This document shows, piece after piece, positions 30,301 to 40,759 of a stretch of DNA of 64,000 nucleotides (its first letter is position 1; every line of letters starts with the position of its first letter). The stretch is taken from contig NC_050104.1 in the NCBI RefSeq assembly GCF_902167145.1, forward strand, positions 10,066,001 to 10,130,000, in the 5' to 3' direction. The position numbers and the translations under genes were made by a program. The DNA comes from Zea mays. Taxonomy: Eukaryota > Streptophyta > Magnoliopsida > Poales > Poaceae. The notes beneath the pieces were generated by a model. It did no database searches. It was not told the origin of the DNA and worked only from the letters and a program-made list of their open reading frames with translations.

Positions 30301-31519
30301 GCGCGGAAGGTGGCGAGTGAGGTATCCGTATCCCGGAGGCGTAGGAGTCCCTCGGCTCGGTCGGCCTTGCCACTCAAGGCTTCTCTTGCTCAGTTAAGGA
30401 ACCCTCGGCTACTTTGTGGTGAGCCGGAGCCGGAGGCAACAGTGTCAGCATGGACAGAGGCAGAGTCGGCTCGAAAAGGGGCTTCGTCGGCCCAGGAGCA
30501 GGTGGCTTCCTAGGCCGAGGAGGTGCTGCAGCGGTGGCCGGAGCCTGGCTGGGTCATCCGTGAGCGAGACCATCTTCGGAGTTATGCTACCGAGGTCGTG
30601 AGCCGGGCTGATGTCCTCGAGGGACAGCTGGCTGAGGCTACGGGGCGGCCGGCCGAGCCGTCTGCTCGGGTCGGGTTCCTGGAGGGGACCCTGGCTGCGA
30701 TGGCCCAGGCGCGGTGCCGACATCTTCCTTCAAGGTGGAGATCCTTCCGCCCGTGCCGCCGTCCGAGGCCGGGCTAGATCCCGCCGAAGGTGGAAACAAC
30801 GCCGAGGGTGCTGTTGTTTCCTCTGTTGATGTCTGAACCTGCAGGAACAGTTTGTCTGTAGCATGCGTATGTCTTTTGCGGCCGCCGAGGCCCAAACATA
30901 TCATTGTCGTGTTATAAAGCTGCGTTTCTTTTCCTCTTGTTTCGAGTATCAGGACTTGTTTGTCGGTAGCCGAATCACTTATCCGAGCGAGAGTTACTTA
31001 TCACGGAAGGTGATGAGTGAGATATCCGTATCCCGGAGGCATAGGTGTCCCTCGACTCGGTCGGCCTCGCCGCTTACGTGTACTCTTACTCGTCTGCAGG
31101 ATTCTGTTATCGATATAGTCGAGAAGGCACGAAAAATCGTTCTGGCAGAAAAGTTTTCGAGCGTTAAGACTCGTTCGGTCAGCAGAATCGCTTATCCGAG
31201 CGTGAGTTACTTATCGCAGAAGGTGATGAGTGAGGTATCCGTATCCCGGAGGCGTAGGAGTCCCTCGGCTCGGTCGGCCTTACCGCTTACGTGTACTCCG
31301 TCGTTTTCAGGATCCCGCTATCGAAGCAGTCGAAAAGCGCGAAAGATGTTCTGGCAGAAAAACTTTTTCCGAGGAAAATTTTGATGCAGAGGGGGTTCCC
31401 CCCTTCTAGCCCCCGAGGGAGGGTCGGGCTTTGCCGAGGCAAGGCTGACCCTTCCTTGACGGTTAGACTCTATTTGTGTATGTAAAGAGAACGAGGTATA
31501 TGAACGACTTGAAAACATC
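27317..31519. other. Noncoding 3' internal region of X2 with antisense-gene remnants
   Basis: Minus-strand PPT-like GAGGCTCGGGGGCTAC (27317-27332) adjoins the LTR. The ~77-bp repeats lie at about 28053-28255. Plus-strand frames (29130-30150) carry no recognisable domain. The frame at 30523-30777 has the ERDHLRSYATEVVSRADVLE coiled-coil character of antisense-gene C-termini. The PF04195-like block seen in X1 is absent, so the antisense gene appears lost or degenerate here. A ~65-bp block (GTATCCGTATCCCGGAGGCG ...) is repeated at ~30308, ~31009 and ~31221. Confidence 0.55.
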
Positions 31520-33672
31520 TTAAGGGTAAAAGCGACGTAGCTGTCGGATCTTCCAAGCGTTGCTATAGACCTCGCCTTGACTGTTGGCCAGCTTGTATGT
31601 TCTGGGCTTCAAAATCTTGGCGATGATGAACGGCCCTTCCCAAGGAGGAGTGAGCTTGTGGCGCCTTCGGGTGTCTTGCCACAGCCGAAGTACCAAGTCC
31701 CCCACCTGGAGGTCTCGGGACCGAACCCCTCGGGCGTGGTAGCGTCGCAGAGACTGCTGATACCGTGCCGAGTGTAGTAAGGCCATGTCCCGAGCCTCTT
31801 CCAGCTGGTCCAGTGAGTCTTCTCGGCGGTCGGGTTGCTTCGGTCGTCGTACGCCCTCGTCCTCGGGGAACCATATTCTAAGTCTGTGGGCAAGATAGCC
31901 TCGGCTCCATAGACTAGAAAGAACGGCGAGAAGCCCGTGGCCCGGCTTGGCGTCGTCCTCAGACTCCAGACCACCGAGGGGAGTTCCTTCATCCATCGCT
32001 TGCCGAACTTGTTGAGGTCGTTGTAGATCCTCGGCTTTAGTCCTTGCAGGAGCATACCGTTGGCACGCTCTACCTGCCCATTCGTCATGGGGTGAGCTAC
32101 GGCGGCCCAGTCCACACGGATGTGGTGGTCCTCGCAGAAGTCCAAGAACGTCCTGCTAGTGAACTGGGTGCCATTGTCGGTGATGATGGAGTTCGGGACC
32201 CCAAAGCGATGGATGATGTTGGTGAAGAACGCCACCGCCTGCTCGGACCTGATGCTGTTTAGGGGTCGGACCTCGATCCACTTGGAGAATTTGTCGATAG
32301 CGACCAGCAGGTGCGTGAAGCCCCCGGGTGCCTTCTGCAAGGGACCGATGAGTTCTAGACCCCACACAGCAAACGGCCATGTGATGGGTATCGTCTGCAG
32401 GGCCTGAGCGGGCAGGTGCGTCTGCCTTGCGTAGAATTGACACCCTTGGCAGGTGCGTACAATCCTAGTGGCGTCAGCCACCGCGGTCGGCCAGTAGAAA
32501 CCTTGTCGGAAGGCGTTTCCAACGAGGGCTCGAGGTGCTACGTGATGACCGCAAGCCCCCGAGTGTATTTCTTGCAATAGATCCTGACCATCGGCGATGG
32601 ATATGCATCGTTGGAGGATGCCTGAGGGGCTGCGGTGGTAGAGCTCCTTTTCGTCACCCAGTAAGACGAACGACTTGGCGCGCCGCGCCAGTCGCCGAGC
32701 CTCGGCTCTGTCGAGGGGTAGCTCTCCTCGGTGGAGATATTGCAGGTACGGGGTCTGCCAGTTTCGATTAGGCGCGACCCCATTCCGCTCTTCCTCGACG
32801 CGCAGTGCCTCACCCTCGGGGGCCGAGGGTGCCTTGGGCTGGGCCGAGGCCTCCTCAGGCTCGGGCGTGTCGTTGGTCTTGATGGAGGGTTGATGTAGGT
32901 CTCGGGAGAAGACGTCCGGGGGAACCGTTGTCCGCCCCGAGGCTATTTTAGCCAGCTCATCCACAGTCTCATTGTACCGTCGGGTGACGTGGTTGAGCTC
33001 GAGCCCGTAGAACTTGTCCTCCAGGCGCCGAACCTCGTCGCAGTAGGCCTCCATCTTCGGGTCGCGGCAGTGGGAGTTCTTCATGACTTGGTCGATGACA
33101 AGCTGCGAGTTGCCACGAGCGTCGAGGTGCCGAACCCCTAGCTCAATGGCGATGCGCAACCCGTTAACCAGAGCCTCGTACTCGGCCACGTTGTTTGACG
33201 CCGGGAAATGGAGGCGTAGCACGTAGCAGAGGTGCTTTCCGAAGGGTGAGATGAAGAGCAGGCCCGCACCCGCTCCTGTTTTCATCAGCGACCCGTCGAA
33301 ATACATGGTCCAGAGTTCCGATTGGATCGGAGCTGTTGGAAGCTGGGTGTCGACCCATTCAGCCACAAAGTCCGCCAAGACTTGGGACTTGATGGCCTTC
33401 TGAGAAGTGAACGAGATTGTCTCGCCCATGATCTCCACCGCCCACTTTGCAATCCTACCCGAGGCCTCTCGGCACTGGATGATCTCCCCGAGGGGGAAGG
33501 ATGACACCATAGTCACCGGATGAGACTCGAAATAGTGTCGCAACTTTCGCCGCGTCAGAATTACCGCGTACAGTAGCTTCTGAATTTGCAGGTAGCGGAT
33601 CTTGGTCTCGGATAGCACTTCACTGATAAAGTAGACTGGCCTCTGGACGAGCAATGCATGCCCTTCTTCTCA
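31520..33672 (-). pseudogene. X2 RNase H - integrase part of pol
   Basis: From 33669 down one long frame gives RPVYFISEVLSETK (end of retroviral RNase H/connection), the archaeal-type RNase H (WTMYFDGSLMKTGAGAGLLF), and the integrase zinc domain (HHVAPRALVGNAFRQGFYWP ... CQGCQFYARQTH). The integrase core follows, with Asp in VAIDKFSKWIEV, Asp in ITDNGTQFTS and Glu in NGQVERANG. A frameshift near 31830 moves the C-terminal domain (VGDLVLRLWQDT, WEGPFIIAKI) into another frame that ends at 31520. A TGA at 33670-33672 separates it from the reverse transcriptase. Inactive as a single polyprotein. Confidence 0.87.
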
Positions 33673-34715
33673 TCTCTCAACCACGATCGCGGCGCTGACC
33701 ACCTGAGTGGTTGCGGCTACATAGATCAAGAGGGCTTCTCCCGCAGCGAGGGGCACCAAGACGGGCGCGCTTGTAAGGAGCGCCTTTAAGTTCCCGAGGG
33801 CTTCCTCGGCCTCGAGGATCCAAGTGAAGTGCTCGGTCTTCCTTAAGAGGCGGTACAAGGGTAGGACTCTTTCGCCGAGGCGCGAGATGAAGCGGCTCAG
33901 GGCCGCAAGGCATCCCATGACCCTCTGTACTCCTTTCAAGTCCTTGATAGGCCCCATGTCGGTGATGGTCGCGATTTTCTCCGGGTTGGCCTCGATGCCC
34001 CGCTCGGAGACGATGAACCCCAGGAGCATGCCTTGGGGGACTCCGAAGACACACTTCTCGGGATTGAGTTTTACGCCTTTCGCCTTCAGACACTTGAACT
34101 TCGTTTCAAGGTCAGAGAGGAGGTCGGAGGCTTTTCTCGTCTTGACTACGATGTCATCAACGTAAGCCTCGATCGTTCGGCCGATGTGCTCCCCGAACAC
34201 GTGGTTCATGCACCTTTGGTATGTCGCACCTGCATTCCTCAAACCAAATGGCATAGTAATATAGCAGTACATGCCAAAGGGCGTGATGAAAGAAGTCACG
34301 AGCTGGTCGGACTCTTTCATCCTGATTTGGTGATAACCCGAGTAGGCATCGAGGAATGACAGGGTTTCGCACCCAGCAGTGGAATCCATGATTTGATCGA
34401 TGCAAGGCAGAGGGTAGGGAACCTTCGGACATGCTTTGTTTAGACCAGTGTAGTCTACACACATCCTCCATTTCCCACCTTTCTTTTTCACAAGCACAGG
34501 GTTGGCTAGCCATTCGGGATGGAATACCTTTTTGATGAACCCTGCAGCCATCAGCTTGTGGATCTCCTCGCCTATGGCTCTGCGCTTATCTTCATCGAAT
34601 CGGCGCAGAGGCTGCTTCATGGGTCGGGCTCCAGCTCGGATATCCAGCGAGTGCTCGGCGACATCCCTCGGTATGCCGGACATGTCCGAGGGACTCCATG
34701 CAAACACCTCGACGT
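33670..34715 (-). pseudogene. X2 reverse transcriptase
   Basis: 345-codon frame with KWRMCVDYTGLNKACPK, FLDAYSGYHQIRM (catalytic Asp), MPFGLRNAGATYQRCMN, and AYVDDIVVKT with the paired catalytic Asp. The N-terminal end continues into the flank of the solo LTR at 34716; the codons just upstream are found on its other side (from 35908). It ends at a TGA (33670-33672) in the connection domain. Confidence 0.87.
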
Positions 34716-35902
34716 TGAGAGCACCTAGAGGGGGGGTGAATAGGTGATCCTGTAAAACTTAAAACTTAACACCACAAACTTGATTAAGAGTTAGTATAAT
34801 GAAATCAAGTGAGTAGAGAGGAGAGCTCTTGTGAAGCACAATAGACACAATAAGGACAAGCACAAGAGACACGAGGATTTTATCCCGTGGTTCGGCCAAG
34901 TACAAAACTTGCCTACTCCACGTTGTGGCGTCCCAACGGACGAGAGTTGCACTCAACTCCTCTCAAGTGATCCAATGATCAACTTGAATACCACGGTGTT
35001 CTTTTCACTTTGCTCTTTTCCCGTTTGCGAGGAATCTCCACAACTTGAAGTCTCTCGCCCTTACAATAAGAATCAATATGAAGCACAAGAGTAAGGGAGG
35101 GAAGCAACACACTCAAAACAACAGCAAATACGCACACACACGATCAAGACTTGAGCTCAAGACAATATCTCAAGGTTCTCACTAGAACAGAGCCCAAATC
35201 ACTAAGAATGACGAACTAGTGCGCAAGAGTGAAGTGTGAATGATCCACAATGCTCAAAGGTTGCTTGGTGTACTCCTCCATGTGCCTAGGGGTCCCTTTT
35301 ATAGCCCCAAGGCAGCTAGGAGCCGTTGAGAGCATTTCAAGAAGGCAATCCTTGCCTTCTGTCGCCTGGCGCACCGGACAGTCCGGTGCACCACCGGACA
35401 CTGTCCGGTGCGGATTTCTTTCCTTCTTTGTCGAAGCCGACCGTTGGCACTTGGGAGCCGTTGGCGCACCGGACACTGTCCGGTGCCCCCTTCCGACCGT
35501 TGGCTCAGCCACGTGTTTCGCGCGGATCGCGCGACCGACCGTTGGCTCACCGGACAGTCCGGTGATTTTTAGCCGTACGCCGTTAATCACTTCCCGAGAA
35601 CAGCGAGTTCGCCTGAGCCAGCCTGGCGCACCGGACACTGTCCGGTGCACCACCAGACAGTCCGGTGCACCCAGACAGAGCTGACTTTGGCTGAACAAAG
35701 CCATCTTTAATTCCAACTTTGATTTTTCCTGTTTCCAGCACTTAGTCACAATACATTAGTCTCTAAAACAATGTACTAAGTCTGAGAAACATACCTTTAT
35801 ACTTGATTTGTACTTTGTCCACCATTTATCACTTAGGCACTTGTGTTGGACACTAAATCACCAAAATACTTAGAAATGGCCCAATGACACATTTCCCTTT
35901 CA
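34716..35902 (+). repeat. Sirevirus (Ty1/copia) solo LTR inserted in X2 pol
   Basis: 1187 bp beginning TGAGAGCACCTAGAGG and ending CCCTTTCA, with target duplication GACGT (34711-34715) / GGCGT (35903-35907), one mismatch. It contains the CACCGGAC...GTCCGGTG palindromes diagnostic of Sirevirus LTRs at ~35371-35412, 35464-35489, 35547-35568 and 35624-35670. No second LTR or internal region, hence a solo LTR left by LTR-LTR recombination. It splits the reverse transcriptase frame. Confidence 0.85.
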
Positions 35903-35938
35903 GGCGTTCGCGCGGAGAAAGTCGATGAGCATTGCTTC

Positions 35939-38008
35939 CTATTTGGGGTCGAGCTCGGAGCCGATCCGGACTTGCTTACAGGCGTCGTTGCTGGGGTCGA
36001 GGGGGACGGACTTAACCGCCTCCGCTGGTTCGAAGTTGCCGGCGTGGCGCTTCGCATCAGGCACCTCCTTGGAGAGGCACCCCAGGTCGGTGATGAGGGC
36101 CTCGGATTCGACGAGGGCCTCAGCGTACTCCACGCACTCCATGTTGCATTCGTACGCGTGTCGGTACGTGGAGCCGACGGTGATGACCCCGTTGGGGCCC
36201 AGCATCTTGAGCTTGAGGTAGGTGTAGTTGGGGACGCCCATGAACTTGGCATAGCATGGTCTCCCTAGCACCATGTGGTAGGTTCCTCGGAACCCGACCA
36301 CCTCGAACGTGAGGGTTTCCTTACAGAAGTTGGAGGGAGTCCCGAAGCAGACGGGCAGATCGAGTTGTCCAAGGGGCTGGACGCGCTTCCCGAGGATGAT
36401 CCCGTGAAAGGGCGCCGCACCGGCCCGGATCATGGACAGATCAATCTGCAAGAGCCCGAGGGTCTCGGCGTAGATGATGTTGAGGCTGCTGCCTCCATCC
36501 ATGAGGACCTTGGTGAGCCTGATGTTGCCGATGATGGGATCGACAACAAGCGGGTACTTTCCTGGGCTCGGCACACGGTCGGGGTGGTCGCCTTGGTCGA
36601 AGGTGATGGGCTTGTCGAACCAGTCTAGATAGACTGGCGCCGCCACCTTCACCGAGCAGACCTCCCGGCGCTCCTGCTTGCGGTGCCGAGCTGAGGCGTT
36701 CGCCACTTGCCCATCGTAGATCATGAAATAGTCGTGGACCTCGGGGAACTCTTCTACCTTGTTGCCCTCCTTCTTGTCGTTGTCCTGGCCTTTGCCACCT
36801 TCCACCGGGAGCCCGGCCTTGTGGAAGTAGCGCCGAAGCATGACGCATTCCTCAAGGGTGTGCTTGACGGGACCCTGATGATAGGGGCACGACTCCTTGA
36901 GCATCTTGTCGAACATGTTGGCCCCTCTAGGAGGCTTCCGAGGGTTCCTGTGCTCGGCGGCGGCGACAAGATCTGCGTCGGCGGCGTCGCGTTTCGCTTG
37001 TGACTTCTTCTTGGCCTTCTTCTTCGTGCCGTGCTGGGCGGACGCCTCGGGGACATCCTCCTGTTGGCGTCCCTGAGGCTGCTTGTCCTTCCGGAAGATG
37101 GCCTCGACCACCTCCTGACCAGAGGCGAACTTGGTGGCGATGTCCATCAGCTCGCTCGCCCAGGTGGGAGTCTTGCGACCCAGCTTGCTCACCAGGTCAC
37201 GGCAAGTGGTGCCGGCGAGGAACGCGCCGATGACATCTGAGTCGGTGATGTTGGGCAGCTCGGTGCGCTGCTTCGAAAATCGCCGGATGTAGTCCCGCAG
37301 GGATTCTCTTGGCTGCTGGCGGCAGCTTCGGAGATCCCAGGAGTTCCCAGGGCGCACATATGTGCCCTAGAAGTTTCCAGCGAAGGCTTTGACCAGATCG
37401 TCCCAGTTGGAGATCTGCGCAGGAGGCGGATGCTCCAGCCAGGCTCGGGCGGCGTCGGAGAGGAACAGGGGGAGGTTGCGGATGATGAGGTTGTCATCGT
37501 CCGTTCCACCTAGTTGGCAGGCCAGCCGGTAGTCCGCAAGCCACAGTTTCGGCCTTGTTTCCCCCGAGTACTTGGTGATGGTAGTCGGGGCTCGGAGCCG
37601 GGTCGGGAACAGTGCCCGTCGTATGGCCCGGCTGAAAGCTTGCGGACCGGGTGGTTCGGGCGAGGGACTTCGATCCTCCCCGCTGTCGTAGCGTCCCCCA
37701 CGCCTGGGGTGGTAGCCTTGGCGCACCTTCTCGTCGAGGTGGGCTCGACGGTCGTGGTGGTGGTGCTTGTTGCCGAGGCGACCCGGGGCTGCAGGCATTG
37801 CGTCCCGCGTGCGTCCGGTGTGGGCCGAGGCTTCCCGCATGAATCGGGAAGTCACGGCGCGATGCTCCGGGGGGTACCCTTGCCTTCGGGAGGCAGAGCT
37901 CTCGGCCCGTTGGACCGCGACATCCTCTAGGAGATTCTTGAGTTCTCCCTGGATACGCCGCCCCTCGGTGGTGGATGGCTCCGGTATTGCTCGGAGTAGA
38001 ATTGCCAC
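35939..38008 (-). pseudogene. X2 gag-protease
   Basis: 37367-38008 holds the gag domain (ITKYSGETRPKLWLADYRLA ... ARAWLEHPPPAQISNWDDL) and ends at a TAG (about 37364-37366). 35939-37357 continues in the same frame with LRDYIRRFSKQRTELPNITD, a basic linker, a zinc-finger-like CPYHQGPVKHTLEEC, and the protease domain VLMDGGSSLNIIYAETL and MVLGRPCYAKFM. The protease loop is DGG, as is common in this lineage. It ends at a TAG (35939-35941) within SELDPK/EAMLIDFLRA, where the pol frame should continue. Confidence 0.82.
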
Positions 38009-38218
38009 TGCAGCCAGGTTCTGGCCGACCCCACTAGAAGCCGAGCGCAGCCTCGCCCTGGCATCGTCAGCGATGCGGTGCTAGACGTCCTGGGCCTGAT
38101 GACGCGCTTCTCTGGCTAGTGCTCGGCCTGCCCACTCCTGCCCGATGTTTTACCGGAGCTGCACAAGTTGTCCTGCTTCCTCGTCGAGCTTGGCCTGCAT
38201 CTTGCGGATTTGCTCGAG

Positions 38219-38988
38219 CTATGTGTCCTGACCCCCCGCAGGGACTAGGACCACAGCTAGCTCCTGCAGGATGTCAACGCGAGGCGCAGGCCTAGGGGGA
38301 TCGTCGTCCTCCGGCATACCAAGGTGGTTGCCTTCGTCGAGACCCCCTAGATCGATGTGGAAACATTCGCGACTTGGGCCACAGTCCTTGTCGTCAAGGC
38401 TGTGGCCATCATCGGAGCAATCGGAGAGGCAGTAGTCACATGCGGTCATGAAGTCCCGCATGGCACTAGGATTACCGAGCCCGGAGAAATCCCAACCAGA
38501 GTCGGGCTCGTCGTCTTCCTCGGAGCCCGGGGGCCCGTAGGTTGAGACGGTCGTCAGTCGGTCCCAGGATGACCACATATGGTACCCCGGAAGGTTAGGA
38601 TATGCCTTTATGAAAGCGTCCACCGAAGCAGGATCGCTTGGTGGGTCGAAGCGAATCTAAAAGGCACAGGGTGGAAAACGGACGGTACATCTCGATCGAT
38701 GGACGGTGACGAAGTCGCGTCGGGGACGGACGGCACCGTTATCTCCGGTACGAGGCTAACGCCCAGCAAGCCCTTCGCGAGCGCGCTGGCGTCGTCTGTC
38801 CGCTTGGGGTTGGCGTGTTGCGGGGAAACGGCGCTCGTCGTCGTCTCAGGCGCGAGGTCAACGCCTGACGTGTCCCCCGCTGGGGTGCCGGCGTCGTCGA
38901 CTCGCTCGACAGCTAACGAGGTGCCGCCTCCTGCTTGGCCACGGTTGCCCCGCCTCCTTCTCCTGCATCGAGGAAGGCGACGGGACAA
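38219..38988 (-). pseudogene. X2 leader / N-terminal gag frames
   Basis: Two open pieces (38608-38988 and 38219-38623) upstream of gag on the minus strand, low complexity at first (VERVDDAGTPAGDTSGVD), then acidic with GWDFSGLGNPSAMRDFM. Probably the N-terminal gag extension of the family, now in different frames. No known domain. Confidence 0.45.
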
Positions 38989-39228
38989 ACCTGGATGCTA
39001 CTCTTCCGCCATGGGAGGAAGACGTCGCCGAGTCCGCCGGCGTCGGGCGGGCTGACGGCCGCCATTGTCGCTGTCGTGCGACGGAAGAAGGAGTACCATG
39101 CCGTAGCTGCCGTCGAGGGACATGAACTCGAGACTCCCGAAACGGAGCAGCGTCCCGGGCTGGAGAGGTTGCTGGAGACTACCCATCTGGAGCTTGACGG
39201 GATGTTGTTCGTCAACACGCAGCAGGCC

Positions 39229-39246
39229 CCTACCTGGCACGCCAAC
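39229..39246 (-). other. Primer-binding site of X2
   Basis: The minus strand reads TTGGCGTGCCAGGTAGGGG directly after the 5' LTR end (39247), a TGGCG-type priming site used by this group of maize gypsy elements. Confidence 0.65.
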
Positions 39247-40618
39247 TGTCGACGTTTTGACCCCGGGGGGTCCCTGGACCGACGAGTAAATTGTCGCTGC
39301 GTGTCCCAGCCCAGATGGGTCGGCGCGAGATGGAACACAAGGGGGAAAGAGAACCGCGGCTCGTGTTATCCTGCGCCCAGGGCGGATGCGCTTGCAGTAG
39401 AGGGTTACAAGCGTTCGCGAGAGAGGGAGAGCCCGTTCGTCGGCCCGTCCTCCCGCACGGCCACCTCCTCGTACAAGGGCCCTGGACCTTCCTTTTATAG
39501 TTGTAAGGAGAGGGTCCAGGTGTACAATGGGGGTGTAGCAATATGCTAACGTGTTCGGCCGAGAGGAGCCAGAGCCCTACGTACATGCCAACGTGGCTGT
39601 CGGAGAGGTGCTAGTACCCTGTGCATGTGATGTCGTGGCCGTCGGAGGAGCACTTGAGCCCTGTAGAAGCACAGCTGTCGGGGCTGCCGGGACCTTGCTG
39701 ACGTCTCCTTGCTTCCGTAGGGGGCTGAGAACCGCCGTCGTCATGGGAGCACGCGGGGTGCCATCATTACTTGTTTACCGGGGCGAGCCAGATGGGACGC
39801 CGGTCTTGTTCCCCGTAGCTTGAGCTAGCTAGGGGTAGGGTAATGATGTACCCCCCTGTGGCGTGGTCGGTCCGAGCCCAAGGTCGGGCAAGGCGGTGAC
39901 TCCTCCGAGGTCGAGGTTGAGGCCGAGCCCTGGGGTCGGGCGAGGCGTAGACCGTCTTCCGAGGTCGAGGTTGAGGCCGAGCCCTGGGGTCAGGCGAGGC
40001 GGAGACCGTCTTTCGAGGTCGAGGTTGAAGCCAAGCCCTAGGGTCGGGCGAGGCGGAGACCGTCTTCCGAGGCCGAGGTGGGGGCCGAGCCCTGAGGTCG
40101 AGCGAGGCGAAGCTTCCTGTTGCGCCTGAGGCCGGACTTAGCTGTTGTCAGCCTCACCCTGGCGGGTGGCACAGCAGTCGGAGCGGGGCAGGCGGTGCTG
40201 TTTTCCTGTCAGGTCAGTTAGTGGAGGGGCGAAGTGACTGCGGTCACTTCGGCCCTGTCGACTGAGGAACGTGTGTCAGGATAAGGCGTCAGGCGATCCT
40301 TGCATTGAATGCTCCTGCGATGCGGTCGGTTGGCGAGGCGATCTGGCCAAGGTTGCTTCACTGCGAAGCCTGCCCGAGCTGGGCTTCGGGCAAGTCGAGG
40401 GTGCGCCTGTTGCTTGAGGAGGCCCTCGGGCGAGGCGTGAATACGCCTAGGTCTTCTGTTCCTGCCCGAGGCTGGGCTCGGGCGAGGCGAGATCGCGTCC
40501 CTTGAGTGGACGGGGCCTTGACCTGAATTGCGCCCATCAGGCTCTGCAGCTTGTGCTGATGGTGATTACCAGCCGAGTTTAGGAGTCTTGGTGGTACCCC
40601 TAATTATGGTCCCCGACA
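39247..40618 (-). repeat. 5' LTR of X2 (1372 bp)
   Basis: Ends GGTCCCCGACA at 40618, followed by the CGTAC target duplication. Minus-strand TATAAAAG at 39492-39499. Shorter than the 3' LTR because it has a single copy of the 344-bp unit. Confidence 0.9.
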
Positions 40619-40759
40619 CGTACCTTAGTGGTTAGATATAAACAATAATTTTATTTAAATAAATATCTAAATAACTATTTATATGATGTATAATAACTGT
40701 AGCAAAGCACTAGTAACCGGCTAGTGTATATAGATATATATATCTCTACTAACCTATAT

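Larger units (their letters stand above)
25618..40618 (-). mobile_element. Complete 15-kb Ty3/gypsy (Tat lineage, xilon/diguus-like) element X2
   Basis: Minus-strand element bounded by a perfect 5-bp target duplication CGTAC (25613-25617 and 40619-40623). The 3' LTR is at 25618-27316 and the 5' LTR at 39247-40618. From right to left: primer-binding site, gag, protease, reverse transcriptase, RNase H, integrase, ~4 kb noncoding/antisense remnant, 3' LTR. A Sirevirus solo LTR (34716-35902) interrupts pol, and several stops break the frames. LTR divergence is roughly 20 substitutions in the first ~450 aligned bases by eye, so the insertion is not very recent. Confidence 0.92.

Noticed and set aside
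35250..35749. Open frames in the solo LTR
   Set aside because: They translate Sirevirus palindromes on both strands, no coding signal.
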